Positions 1 through 7,820 of a stretch of 64,000 nt of DNA are shown piece by piece. Position numbers and translations under genes: made by a program. Source of the DNA: Xenophilus sp. L33 (GTDB lineage: Bacteria; Pseudomonadota; Gammaproteobacteria; Burkholderiales; Burkholderiaceae_C). Each line of letters opens with the position of its first letter. Within the stretch, counting starts at the first letter, position 1. The notes beneath the pieces are model-generated. The model searched no databases. It saw only the letters and a list, made by a program, of their open reading frames with translations, and was not told where the DNA came from. The DNA lies in NCBI RefSeq assembly GCF_009765735.1, contig NZ_LMUW01000036.1:62001-126000 (forward strand), given 5' to 3'.

Positions 1-958
1 TGCCGGCTGGAACATCGTCACCACCTCGAACCCCGACGCGGCGCTCAACTTCGGCCGCGAAGACCACATGGAGCACGACGAGCGCTACGCCCGGGCGCGC
101 GAGTTCTACGACGTGGTGACGGGCCTCTGGGACAGCTGGGCCGACGACGCCTTCATCCGCGACGCCGAAAGCGGCCTCTTCTTCGACCCTTCCAGGCTGC
201 ACACGCTGAACCACAAGGGCAAGTACCTGTCGGTGCGCGGGCCGCTGCACATCGCGCGGCCGGTGCAGGGCTGGCCGGTGATCGTCCAGGCCGGCGCCTC
301 CGAGCCCGGGCGCCAGCTGGCCGCGGAGACCGCCGAGATGATCTTCGCGGCGCACGGCACGCTGGCCGAGGCCCAGCGCTTCTACGCCGACGTCAAGCGC
401 CGGGTGGTGGCGGCCGGCCGCGAGCGCGACCACGTCAAGATCCTGCCGGGCGCCTTCGTGGTGGTCGGCGACACGCTGGACGAAGCCCGCGCGATGCGCG
501 CCACGCTCGACAGCGGCGTGCACTACGCCAGTGCGATCGCCTCGCTGTCGATCGCGCTCGGCACCGACGCCTCCGTCTTCGACCCCGACGGCCCGCTGCC
601 GCCGGTGCCCGAGACCAATGCCAGCAAGAGCGGCCGCGAGCGGGTCATCGCGCTGGCCGAGCGCGAGGGCCTGACCGTGCGGCAACTAGCGCAGCGCCTG
701 GGCGGCTACGGCGGCCTGGCCTTCGTCGGCACCGCCGCGAGCATCGCCGACAGCATGCAGGAATGGCTGGAGACCGAGGGCTGCGACGGCTTCAACATCA
801 TGTTCCCGTGGCTGCCGGGCGGGCTGGACGCCTTCTGCGAGAAGGTGGTGCCCGAGCTTCAGCGGCGCGGCATCTTCCGGCGCGAATACGAAGGCCGCAC
901 CCTGCGCGAGAACCTCGGCCTGCCGCGGCCGGCCAACCGTTTCTTCCCGGCGGGCTGA
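1..958 (+). CDS. LLM-class flavin-dependent monooxygenase, NtaA/SnaA/DszA type (5' end cut)
   Basis: C-terminal part of a bacterial-luciferase-fold monooxygenase. The reading frame is open from base 2 and begins with the family motif AGWNIVTTSNP, followed by a conserved GREDH/ERYARAREFYDVV stretch. It then has the YLSVRGPLHIARPVQGWPVI segment and the QAGASEPGRQLAAETAEMIF flavin-barrel segment, all characteristic of the NtaA/SnaA/DszA subgroup. An ATG at 68 is internal, not the start. Family members use FMNH2 supplied by a separate reductase to oxidise chelates, sulfones or other small organics; no reductase is visible beside it inside the window. A second, full-length member lies at 49407-50732 (minus). 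Missing roughly the first 140 residues, judged by that paralogue. Family assignment is firm; substrate is unknown. Confidence 0.93.
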   Translation, partial: AGWNIVTTSNPDAALNFGREDHMEHDERYARAREFYDVVTGLWDSWADDAFIRDAESGLFFDPSRLHTLNHKGKYLSVRGPLHIARPVQGWPVIVQAGASEPGRQLAAETAEMIFAAHGTLAEAQRFYADVKRRVVAAGRERDHVKILPGAFVVVGDTLDEARAMRATLDSGVHYASAIASLSIALGTDASVFDPDGPLPPVPETNASKSGRERVIALAEREGLTVRQLAQRLGGYGGLAFVGTAASIADSMQEWLETEGCDGFNIMFPWLPGGLDAFCEKVVPELQRRGIFRREYEGRTLRENLGLPRPANRFFPAG

Positions 959-1076
959 ACGGCCGGCGGCCGGCCCTCGCATAATCGAGATTCGGCCTTC
1001 GGCGCAGGAGTGGGCCGAAGTTTCAGAAACAACGCAGGGGCAATCCGCCCCAGCCTCGTTCGCATCGGTTCGCACT

Positions 1077-3092
1077 GTGTCCATCGCCAATCCCGAGTTG
1101 CATCCCGCCGCCCCGCTCGGCGACGAGCGCGCGCTGCGCGAACGGGTCGAGCCGCCCCTCGCCGAGCGGGTGGTGGTCGCGCGGCCGGTGACCACGCCGG
1201 CGCCGCAGCCGGTGCCCCATTCGGGGATCGGCCTGCTGACGCTGGCGGCGATCCTGGCGCTGCTCTATTTCGGCCGCCCGATCCTGGTGCCGGTGATGCT
1301 GGCGGTGCTGCTCAGCTTCGCGATCGCGCCGGTGGTGCGCAAGCTGCGCCAGATCGGGCTCGGGCACGTCTCCTCGGTGCTGGTGGCAGTGCTGGCCGCC
1401 GGCGCGGCGCTGCTGGCGCTGGCCGGCGTGATCGGCGTGCAGACGGTCGAGATGGCCTCCAACCTGTCGCAATACGAGGCCACCATCAAGGCCAAGGTCG
1501 AGACCCTGCGCGGCCTGACCGTCAGCTCCGTGCGCCCGGTCTGGGGCGCGGCGGAGCGCCTCACCAGCACGCTCGGCGCCGGCGCCGACCTGGGCGATCC
1601 GGTCGACAACGGCAGCTCCGGCCTGCATGCCAGCGGCGGCATCATCCCGGTCGAGATCCACGAGCCGCCGGCCGGCCCGGCGGCGCTGGCGCAGCGGGTG
1701 CTGGCGGCGGCGGCCGGCCCGATCGGCATGACCGGCATCGTCACCATCGTGCTCATCTTCGTGCTGCTGGAGCAGGAAGCGCTGCGCGACCGCTTCATCC
1801 GCCTGGCCGGCGGCGCCGACCTGCGCGCCGCCACCACCGCGATCAACGACGCCGGCGAGCGGCTGTCGCGCTTCTTCCTGCGCCAATTCGCGGTCAATTT
1901 CGGGGTCGGCATCGCGGTCTGGGCGGCGCTGGCGCTGATCGGGCTGCCGCATGCGGTGCTGTGGGGTTCGCTCACCGCGGTGCTGCGCTTCGTGCCCTAC
2001 CTGGGCGTGCCGGTGGCGGCCGCGCTGGCCTGCTTCCTGGCCTTCGCGGTCGATCCGGGCTGGACCCTGCTGCTGCTGACCCTGGGCGCCTTCGCGGCGA
2101 TCCAGATGGTGGTCGGCCAGGTCATCGAGCCGCGCCTCTACGGCCACGCCACCGGGCTGTCGCCGCTCTCGATCGTGCTGTCGACGCTGTTCTGGGGCTG
2201 GCTGTGGGGGCCGATCGGCGTGATCATGTCGACCCCGCTGACCCTCTGCCTGGCGGTCGCCGGCCGCCACACGCGCTCGCTCGGCTTCCTGGACATCGTG
2301 CTCGGCGACGGCCCGGCGCTGACCATGCCGCAGAAGTTCTACCAGCGAGCACTGTCGGGCGACTCGGCCGAGATCATCGAGGGCGCGCGCGAATTCCTCA
2401 AACGCAAGCCCTTCGCCACCTACTGCGACACGGTGCTGATGCCGGCGCTGTCGCTGGGCCGCGCCGACCTGGCCGCCGGGGCGATCAGCCAGCGCCAGCA
2501 GCACGACCTGCGCAACGCGGTGGTCAGCGTGGTCGAGGCGCTCGGCAGCAGCACCCAGAAGGGTGCGCCGCGGCGCCAGGTGAAGTCGCTGATAGAAGAA
2601 TCCAGCCCCGGCTTCCTGCTGCGCGAGCAGCGCCTGCACCGGCAGCAGGGCACGCAGGCCGACCCGGCCCTGGGCAGCGCCGGCTCGACCGTGCTGTGCA
2701 TCGGCCTGCACGCGCTCGGCGACGACCTGGCCACCGAACTCCTGGTGCGTATCCTGCGCGACATGCACATCGACGCCCGCCACCTGGCGATCGACGAGGT
2801 CGGCAAGCACCGGCCGGCGACGCTCAAGGACTCGGACATCACCGCGGTCTGCGTGGTCAGCGTCGATCCGAAGCACGAGAAGGAAATGGTGCTGGAGACC
2901 GCGATGCGGGTGCGCTCCAAGCTGCCGCAAACCTTCATCCTGGCGCTGCAGATGCGCGGCGTCTTCGAGATCGAGGACCGCATGCCGCTGGCCGAACCGA
3001 TCGACCGCCTGGCCAACTCGCTCGAGGACGCCGCGATGGAGATCGCCGAGCGCCTGGGTCGCACCACCGACACGCCGAACGACAAACCCTGA
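1077..3092 (+). CDS. AI-2E/PerM-family membrane protein with extra C-terminal soluble domain
   Basis: 671 residues from a GTG start. Residues about 45-400 are the AI-2E/PerM integral membrane domain: hydrophobic segments near 45-110, 215-240, 265-340 and 345-400, and the family motif GLSPLSIVLSTLFWGWLWGP before a PLTLCL end. Members are proposed exporters or channels (YdgG/TqsA export autoinducer-2; others act as sodium/proton antiporters). Typical members are about 350-400 residues; here some 250 further residues follow. The last part (about 535-671) has alternating hydrophobic strands and helices, e.g. STVLCIGLHALGDDLATELL and TFILALQMRGVFEIED, resembling a Rossmann or B12-binding-like fold. 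This extension presumably faces the cytoplasm; its role is unknown. It ends 38 bases before the CoA-transferase gene, so they may be co-transcribed. Confidence 0.85.
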   Translation: MSIANPELHPAAPLGDERALRERVEPPLAERVVVARPVTTPAPQPVPHSGIGLLTLAAILALLYFGRPILVPVMLAVLLSFAIAPVVRKLRQIGLGHVSSVLVAVLAAGAALLALAGVIGVQTVEMASNLSQYEATIKAKVETLRGLTVSSVRPVWGAAERLTSTLGAGADLGDPVDNGSSGLHASGGIIPVEIHEPPAGPAALAQRVLAAAAGPIGMTGIVTIVLIFVLLEQEALRDRFIRLAGGADLRAATTAINDAGERLSRFFLRQFAVNFGVGIAVWAALALIGLPHAVLWGSLTAVLRFVPYLGVPVAAALACFLAFAVDPGWTLLLLTLGAFAAIQMVVGQVIEPRLYGHATGLSPLSIVLSTLFWGWLWGPIGVIMSTPLTLCLAVAGRHTRSLGFLDIVLGDGPALTMPQKFYQRALSGDSAEIIEGAREFLKRKPFATYCDTVLMPALSLGRADLAAGAISQRQQHDLRNAVVSVVEALGSSTQKGAPRRQVKSLIEESSPGFLLREQRLHRQQGTQADPALGSAGSTVLCIGLHALGDDLATELLVRILRDMHIDARHLAIDEVGKHRPATLKDSDITAVCVVSVDPKHEKEMVLETAMRVRSKLPQTFILALQMRGVFEIEDRMPLAEPIDRLANSLEDAAMEIAERLGRTTDTPNDKP

Positions 3093-3130
3093 CCAACGAT
3101 GCGCCCCAAGGGCCGGAGGAAGACAAGCAC

Positions 3131-4426
3131 ATGCAGCACAGCGAGACCTACAAACAGAAACTCCGCAGCCCCGCCGACGCGGTGCGCGAGGTGCGAGACG
3201 GCGACTTCATCGTGGTGCCGACCGGCGTCGGCGAACCGCCGCACCTGCTGGCCGCGCTGTCGGAGCAGCGGCGGGACTTCCGCGACGTCAAGGTCGGGCA
3301 GATCCTGGCGATGCGCAAGTACGCCTACATCGACCCGGACACGGTCGACCACGTGCGGCACGTCGCCTACTTCTACGGCGGCGCCACCCGCGCCGGCGGC
3401 CAGGCCGGCTGGATCGACTTCATCCCGAACTACTTCTCGGAGATCCCGGCCAAGATCGAGCGCGGCCTGATGCCCGCCGACGTGGTCTTCAGCATGGCCT
3501 CGCCGATGGACGAGGAAGGCTATTTCTCGCTCAGCCTGGGCACCGACTACACGATGGCCGCGGTGTCCCGCGCGCGTGCGGTGGTGCTGGAGGTGAACCC
3601 GAACGTGCCCTTCGCCTTGGGCAACTGCAAGGTGCACGTCTCGCAGGTGGCGGCGCTGGTCGAGAGCGAGGAACCGGTGCTGGAGGTCGGGCTGCCGAAG
3701 ATCGGCATCGTGCAGGAAGCCATCGGCAAGTACGTCGCCGACATGATCGACGACGGCTCGACCCTGCAGATCGGCTACGGCGGCATTCCCGACGCGGTGG
3801 TGATGCAGCTCACCGGCAAGCACGACCTGGGCATCCACACCGAGATGATCGGCGAGGGCATCCTGACCCTGATCGAGAGCGGCGCGGTCACCAACAAGCG
3901 CAAGAACTACCTGCCGGGGAAGATGGTCGCGACCTTCGCGCTCGGCTCCAGCAAGCTCTACCGCTTCATGCACCGCAACCCGATGCTGGAGATGCATCCG
4001 GTCAGCTACACCAACGACCCCTTCCTGGCCGGGCAGAACGACAACCTGGTCGCGATCAACGCCACGCTGCAGATCGACCTGCTCGGCCAGTGCGGCTCCG
4101 AGAGCCTGGGTTCGTCGCCCTTCTCGGGCACCGGCGGCCAGTCGGACTTCGTGCGGGCGGCGAATCGCTCGCGCGGCGGCAAGGCCTTCATCGTGCTGCC
4201 CTCGACCGCCAAGGGCGACAGCATCTCGCGCATCGTGCCGGTGCTCGGGCCGGGCACACATGTCAGCACCAGCAAGAACGACGTGAACTACGTCGTGACC
4301 GAATACGGCGTCGCCCAGTTGCGCGGCAAGTCGGCCAAGCAGCGGGCGCGCGAGCTGATCGGCATCGCGCACCCGGCCTTTCGCGCGGAGCTGACCGAGC
4401 AGGCGAAGCGGATCAACCTGCTCTGA
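3131..4426 (+). CDS. Acetyl-CoA hydrolase/4-hydroxybutyrate CoA-transferase family enzyme
   Basis: 431 residues, starting at the ATG preceded at 10 bases by a good ribosome site (ggagga, 3115-3120). The family transfers CoA between acyl-CoAs and carboxylates (Cat1, AbfT, AarC) or hydrolyses acetyl-CoA. The CoA-binding glycine loop is present (GYGGIPDAV, about 216-224), followed by the catalytic glutamate in HTEM (E238), the same position as in characterised 4-hydroxybutyrate CoA-transferases. The C-terminal GTGGQSDFVRAA and the ending VTEYGVAQLRGK are also family signatures. Length is normal. An open frame continues upstream, but nothing there is conserved. The exact donor and acceptor cannot be told from sequence. 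Confidence 0.9.
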   Translation: MQHSETYKQKLRSPADAVREVRDGDFIVVPTGVGEPPHLLAALSEQRRDFRDVKVGQILAMRKYAYIDPDTVDHVRHVAYFYGGATRAGGQAGWIDFIPNYFSEIPAKIERGLMPADVVFSMASPMDEEGYFSLSLGTDYTMAAVSRARAVVLEVNPNVPFALGNCKVHVSQVAALVESEEPVLEVGLPKIGIVQEAIGKYVADMIDDGSTLQIGYGGIPDAVVMQLTGKHDLGIHTEMIGEGILTLIESGAVTNKRKNYLPGKMVATFALGSSKLYRFMHRNPMLEMHPVSYTNDPFLAGQNDNLVAINATLQIDLLGQCGSESLGSSPFSGTGGQSDFVRAANRSRGGKAFIVLPSTAKGDSISRIVPVLGPGTHVSTSKNDVNYVVTEYGVAQLRGKSAKQRARELIGIAHPAFRAELTEQAKRINLL

Positions 4427-4450
4427 GACTCGGGTCGCGCGGTCGGTGAC

Positions 4451-5182
4451 CTATTCCCGCGCCAGGGTCGGATGCGGCTCGTCCGCCGACTGCGTGAGCA
4501 GCAGCTTGTAGATCAGCGCGCCGATGATCGCGCCGACGATCGGCGCGACCCAGAAGACCCAGAGCTGGCTCAGCGCATAGCTGGGGGCGAAGATCGCCGG
4601 GCCGGTGCTGCGCGCCGGATTGACCGAGGTGCCGGTGACCGGGATCGCGATCAGGTGGATGAGGGTCAGGCACAGGCCGATCGCCAGGCCGCCGAAGCCG
4701 GCCGGGTTGCGCTTGGAGGTGGTGCCGAGGATGACGATCAGGAAGATCGCGGTCAGCACCGTCTCGATCAGCAGCGCCGAGGTCAGGCCGTAGCCGCCGA
4801 GCGAATGCTCGCCGAAGCCGTTGGTGGCGAAGGCGCCGAGGTCGGCGCCGGGCTTGCCGGTGGCGATCAGGTACAGCACGCCGGCGCCGGCGATCGCGCC
4901 GAGCACCTGCCACACGATGTACCCGATCAGTTCCGACGCGTTGAAGCGCCCCGCCACCACCAGGCCGACCGACACCGCCGGATTGAAGTGGCCGCCGGAG
5001 ATGCCGCCGAAGGCGTAGGCGCCGGTGAGCACCGTCAGGCCGAAGGCCAGCGAGACGCCGACGAAGCCGATGCCCAGGTTGGGAAACGCAGCGGCCAGAA
5101 CGGCGGCGCCGCAACCGCCGAAGGTTAGCCAGAAGGTGCCGATGAATTCGGCGGCCCATTTGTGTGAAGTGCTGTGTTCCAT
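4451..5182 (-). CDS. aqpZ: Aquaporin Z, water channel
   Basis: 243-residue member of the MIP family with six membrane helices and the two half-helix selectivity motifs: first in [10 protein letters not shown] (about 63-72) and second in [11 protein letters not shown] (about 187-197). Arginine after the second NPA and small surrounding residues fit a water-selective AqpZ rather than a glycerol facilitator. The start has a textbook ribosome site (ggaggt) just upstream. It runs convergently with the CoA-transferase gene and faces the gene-free, hairpin-rich stretch 5183-5703, which must hold its promoter. Likely role: rapid osmotic water flux in the inner membrane. Confidence 0.95.
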   Translation of the reverse strand: MEHSTSHKWAAEFIGTFWLTFGGCGAAVLAAAFPNLGIGFVGVSLAFGLTVLTGAYAFGGISGGHFNPAVSVGLVVAGRFNASELIGYIVWQVLGAIAGAGVLYLIATGKPGADLGAFATNGFGEHSLGGYGLTSALLIETVLTAIFLIVILGTTSKRNPAGFGGLAIGLCLTLIHLIAIPVTGTSVNPARSTGPAIFAPSYALSQLWVFWVAPIVGAIIGALIYKLLLTQSADEPHPTLARE

Positions 5183-5244
5183 CGAAAACCTCCGGAGTTA
5201 ATACGAACGCTTGACCGCAGGCGTGCGGCGGCGCCGAGTTTGCG

Positions 5245-5278
5245 CCTGAAGTCGGACAGAGAGATGTCCGTTTTCAGG
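5245..5278. other. Long imperfect inverted repeat (stem-loop)
   Basis: Arms CCTGAAgtCGGACA (5245-5258) and TGTCCGttTTCAGG (5265-5278) pair over 14 positions with one mismatch and one possible G-U pair, around a six-base loop gagaga. It lies about 65 bases upstream of the aqpZ start on the minus strand, so it could be an operator or an RNA hairpin. Function unknown. Confidence 0.5.
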
Positions 5279-5300
5279 AACTACTCATCAACTTGGAGGT

Positions 5301-5319
5301 GCGTTACCAGCAGTAACGC
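5301..5319. other. Inverted repeat, seven-base arms
   Basis: GCGTTAC (5301-5307) and GTAACGC (5313-5319) are perfectly complementary around the five-base loop cagca. It is one of the hairpins clustered in the gene-free stretch between aqpZ and the DUF4142 gene. Confidence 0.4.
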
Positions 5320-5580
5320 CTGGCTTCGCACTGCACTTCGAACAGGATTTCCGGATCTTCGACAGGCTCGAGAGGACCGATGGGCGTCAAGGCGCGCGGG
5401 TCGACAGGAGCCGCTGGCGACGGGCCCGCCGCGCCGGCGCGCGAGCCGGAGGCGTCGCGCGAAAAACCCGCTGGCGGAAGAGATTCCGCGGCGGGGACGA
5501 TCCGAGCCTGGGAGGTATGGATCATGGGTCGCTTTCGAACGGTGATCGAACGAGGCAGGGCGACGCCATGATTCGGCGGC

Positions 5581-5640
5581 AACTACGACTTTCGTATCCG
5601 TAGTTACCCGCAACGCATTGTTCCCGAAGGAGCAATGCGT
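5581..5640. other. Two adjacent inverted repeats
   Basis: First pair: AACTACG (5581-5587) with CGTAGTT (5599-5605), 11-base loop. Second pair: ACGCATTG (5613-5620) with CAATGCGT (5633-5640), 12-base loop. They sit seven bases apart in a non-coding region. No transcript evidence is available from sequence; an RNA element or protein-binding site are both possible. Confidence 0.45.
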
Positions 5641-5680
5641 CAAAAAGTGCTCATGCTGCGCGGCTTTCGCGCAACTCGAG

Positions 5681-5699
5681 GGCGGCTTGGTAAGCCGCC
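5681..5699 (-). terminator. Strong hairpin just after the DUF4142 gene
   Basis: GGCGGCTT (5681-5688), a three-base loop, and AAGCCGCC (5692-5699) form a perfect eight-base-pair stem starting five bases beyond the stop codon of the leftward DUF4142 gene. There is no clear run of T after it on the minus strand, so it is either a weak intrinsic terminator or a transcript-protecting hairpin. Confidence 0.5.
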
Positions 5700-5703
5700 G
5701 GGC

Positions 5704-6234
5704 CTACATCGAGGACAGCTGCTTGGCTTCGCCCAGGTGCTGCTCGACCACCGGCAGCATCTTGCCGGCCAGCGCCTTGACATCCGCGTCCTTGGCATTG
5801 GCCTGCGTCTTCTTGAGCATCTTCTCGACGTTCTCGTGATCGCCGACGCCGGCCTGCTTGATGTAGCGGCTGTCGAAGGTGCTGCCGCTCAACGCCTTGA
5901 ATTCGACCATCGTGGCCTTGTGCTTCACGTCCGGCCCGCTCGGCAGTTCGACGCCCTTGGCCTGGGCGAGCGTCTGCACGTCGCTCAGGGCCTTGGTGTG
6001 GTCGTCGACCATCATCTGGGCGAACTTCTTCACCTGGTCGTTCTGCGTCTTCTCGAGCGCCAACTGGCCGGCGGCGATCTCGTCCATGTTGGCCTGGCCC
6101 ATGTCCTTGAGCGCCGAGGTGTCGGCATGGTTGAGCTGGCTCTTGGTCTGCGCCCAGGCCGGGCTGCCGGCGAGCGCGGCGACGGCGATCGCGATGCCAC
6201 CGACGGTGGTGAAGGTGCGGGTCCGAAGATTCAT
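5704..6234 (-). CDS. DUF4142 periplasmic protein
   Basis: 176 residues. A clear signal peptide covers residues 1-28 (positively charged MNLRTRTF, hydrophobic core, cleavage after PAWA). The mature part is almost wholly helical and matches the DUF4142 (ferritin-like fold) pattern: an N-terminal MGQANMDEIAAGQLALEK helix, a KKFAQMMVDDHTKA helix with the conserved D-H, and HLGEAKQL near the end. Proteins of this family are exported and often stress-induced; the biochemical role is unknown. A ribosome site (caggagc) precedes the start. It diverges from the DUF883 gene, which supports a shared stress or envelope theme. Confidence 0.88.
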   Translation of the reverse strand: MNLRTRTFTTVGGIAIAVAALAGSPAWAQTKSQLNHADTSALKDMGQANMDEIAAGQLALEKTQNDQVKKFAQMMVDDHTKALSDVQTLAQAKGVELPSGPDVKHKATMVEFKALSGSTFDSRYIKQAGVGDHENVEKMLKKTQANAKDADVKALAGKMLPVVEQHLGEAKQLSSM

Positions 6235-6475
6235 GGTGATGCTCCTGAAGGGCTTGATTAATGGATGCCCGGAGGCTCGAATGCGAAGCGGGCCGCGCCT
6301 GTAGGTCGAATCCGCTTCCCCTTGCGCGCCGGGATGGACGCCCGCAAGGCCATCGAAGTCCTTGGCCTACGAAGGCAGCGTGCGCGGACCCACATCCGTC
6401 GCCGCCCGCCGGTTCGACATTGACTTCGTGGCGGCCTCGTGCCGCTCTTTGTCTTCACAGCAACAGGGAACATCC

Positions 6476-6940
6476 ATGGCCATCGAAACAGACGACGTCA
6501 AGACGCCTTCGCAGATCGCGGAGGAAGCCCGCCAAGCCGGCCGCGATGCGGTCCAGGCCGTCCAGGGCCACGTGCACGAGGCCAACCAGATCGGCCGCGA
6601 CGCAGTGCAGGCGATCCGGCCCAACGTCGAGGACGCCCGGCAGACCGCCCGCGAGGCGGTCGACACCGCCAAGGGCGTGGCGAGCGACGCCCAGGACATC
6701 GCCAGCGACGCGGCCAGGACCGGCCGCGCCTATGCCCGCGACGCCGCCAACAAGGCGGTCGACAAGGCGAGCAGCAAGTTCAACGACTTCAGGCAGCAGG
6801 TCGGCCAGGCGCGCGACAACTGCGCCCAGTACATCGCCGACGAGCCGGTCAAGGCGGCACTGATCTCGGCGGCGGGCGGCGCGGCGCTGACGGTGCTGCT
6901 GCTGTCGATGCTGCGCGCGGGCCGAAGCTACTACGACTGA
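6476..6940 (+). CDS. DUF883 (YqjD/ElaB-like) membrane-anchored protein
   Basis: 154 residues starting at the ATG after cagggaacatcc; the frame is open further upstream but non-conserved. Residues about 10-115 form a long amphipathic, Ala/Asp-rich helical region with heptad-like repeats (VQAVQGHVHEANQIGRDAVQ and similar). Near the C-terminus the segment DEPVKAALISAAGGAALTVL starts a single membrane anchor, followed by RAGRSYYD. This is the architecture of YqjD/ElaB/YgaM, inner-membrane proteins that in E. coli bind ribosomes in stationary phase. Whether this one does so is an inference. Confidence 0.85.
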   Translation: MAIETDDVKTPSQIAEEARQAGRDAVQAVQGHVHEANQIGRDAVQAIRPNVEDARQTAREAVDTAKGVASDAQDIASDAARTGRAYARDAANKAVDKASSKFNDFRQQVGQARDNCAQYIADEPVKAALISAAGGAALTVLLLSMLRAGRSYYD

Positions 6941-6979
6941 GCAGGCGCAGCGGGGCGGCGGGCGTAGACTGCGCCCGCC

Positions 6980-7711
6980 ATGCCCACCCCGTGCTGCCTC
7001 AACTGCGGTCGCCCCGTCGACCCGGCAGCCGTCTTCTGCGCCGCCTGCGGGCAGCGCACCGACACCAGCCGCCTGAACCTGCGCGACGTCGCGCGCGATC
7101 TCACCCAGACCTTCGTCGGCGTCGAGCGCGGACCGCTGGCCTTCGCCTGGGCGCTGCTGGTGCGGCCCGGCGAGGTGGCGCGCGACTATGTCGAAGGCAA
7201 GCGACGCCGCCACTACGGACCTTTCGCGACGCTGGTGGTGTTGGTCGGCCTCACCACGCTGCTGGTCAACCTGTCGGGCTACCAGGTGCTGTCGCAGGAC
7301 GGCCTGGCATCGACGCCGACCGGCCTGCTGCAGCGCCACTTCAACCTGCTCCTGCTGCTGCAGGTGCCGCTGCTGGCCTGCGCCGCCGCGCTGCTGTTCC
7401 GGGGCGACCGGCTGCGGCTGGCCGAGCACATGGTGCTGGCCGCCTACGCGATGAGCGTGCGCGCCGTGATCCTGGCGCTGGTGGTGCCGATCGCCTACCT
7501 GCGCGCGGCCCAGGCGCCGGGGCCGGGAGAAGTCCTGGCCTTCTGGCTGGCCTGGTACGTCTACTTCGGCTGGGCCGCCTCGCAGTTCTATCGCGGGGCG
7601 CGCTGGCGTTCGTGGCTGCTCGGCATGGCGGCGGCCGCGTTGGCGCACGCGGCCACGATGGCGGTCCTGTTCGCGGCCAGCATCGGCTACGAGGCGCTGG
7701 CCGTTCGCTAG
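6980..7711 (+). CDS. Zinc-ribbon DUF3667-type membrane protein
   Basis: 243 residues. The N-terminus carries a four-cysteine zinc ribbon (CLNCGR... FCAACGQR, residues 6-25), followed by a short linker (RLNLRDVARDLTQTF) and about five hydrophobic segments from residue 80 to the end. The order ribbon, LVRPGEVARDYVEGKRRRHYGPF, then membrane helices matches DUF3667 proteins. No enzymatic function is known for the family. It is transcribed in the same direction as the DUF883 gene, 39 bases downstream, possibly as one unit. Confidence 0.8.
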   Translation: MPTPCCLNCGRPVDPAAVFCAACGQRTDTSRLNLRDVARDLTQTFVGVERGPLAFAWALLVRPGEVARDYVEGKRRRHYGPFATLVVLVGLTTLLVNLSGYQVLSQDGLASTPTGLLQRHFNLLLLLQVPLLACAAALLFRGDRLRLAEHMVLAAYAMSVRAVILALVVPIAYLRAAQAPGPGEVLAFWLAWYVYFGWAASQFYRGARWRSWLLGMAAAALAHAATMAVLFAASIGYEALAVR

Positions 7712-7820
7712 ACGAACGCAGCGAGCAGGAAAGCCGTGCCGGGACTAGGATGGCGGGCTTTCTCCGTCGTCCTCCAATTCCATTTCCCGATGCCTCGGCC
7801 CCGTCGGCCGGCGCCCGCCC

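Larger units (their letters stand above)
5183..5703. other. Gene-free 520-base stretch with several stem-loops
   Basis: No open frame here looks like a protein: the short frames overlap in several registers and none has a family signature. The stretch contains the promoter side of aqpZ at its left end and the 3' side of the DUF4142 gene at its right end. In between I see five inverted repeats, at 5245-5278, 5301-5319, 5581-5605, 5613-5640 and 5681-5699. Such density is unusual for this otherwise tightly packed window and could mean a structured RNA or remnants of palindromic repeats. Confidence 0.6.

Noticed and set aside
991..1019. TTCGGCC-N15-GGCCGAA stem after the first gene as a terminator
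   Set aside because: Long loop and no T run; it could equally be a leader structure of the AI-2E gene, so no terminator is claimed.
4423..4450. CTGAGACT-N12-TCGGTGAC near the CoA-transferase stop resembles the AraC-regulon repeats
   Set aside because: It lies on the plus strand pointing into the aqpZ coding end, the second half matches poorly, and no -10 follows at 30 bases; treated as chance.
5174..5643. Open frames of 90-120 codons in the 5.2-5.6 kb stretch
   Set aside because: They overlap in several registers, start without ribosome sites and show the Arg/Ala/Gly bias of GC-rich non-coding frames; no family motif seen.
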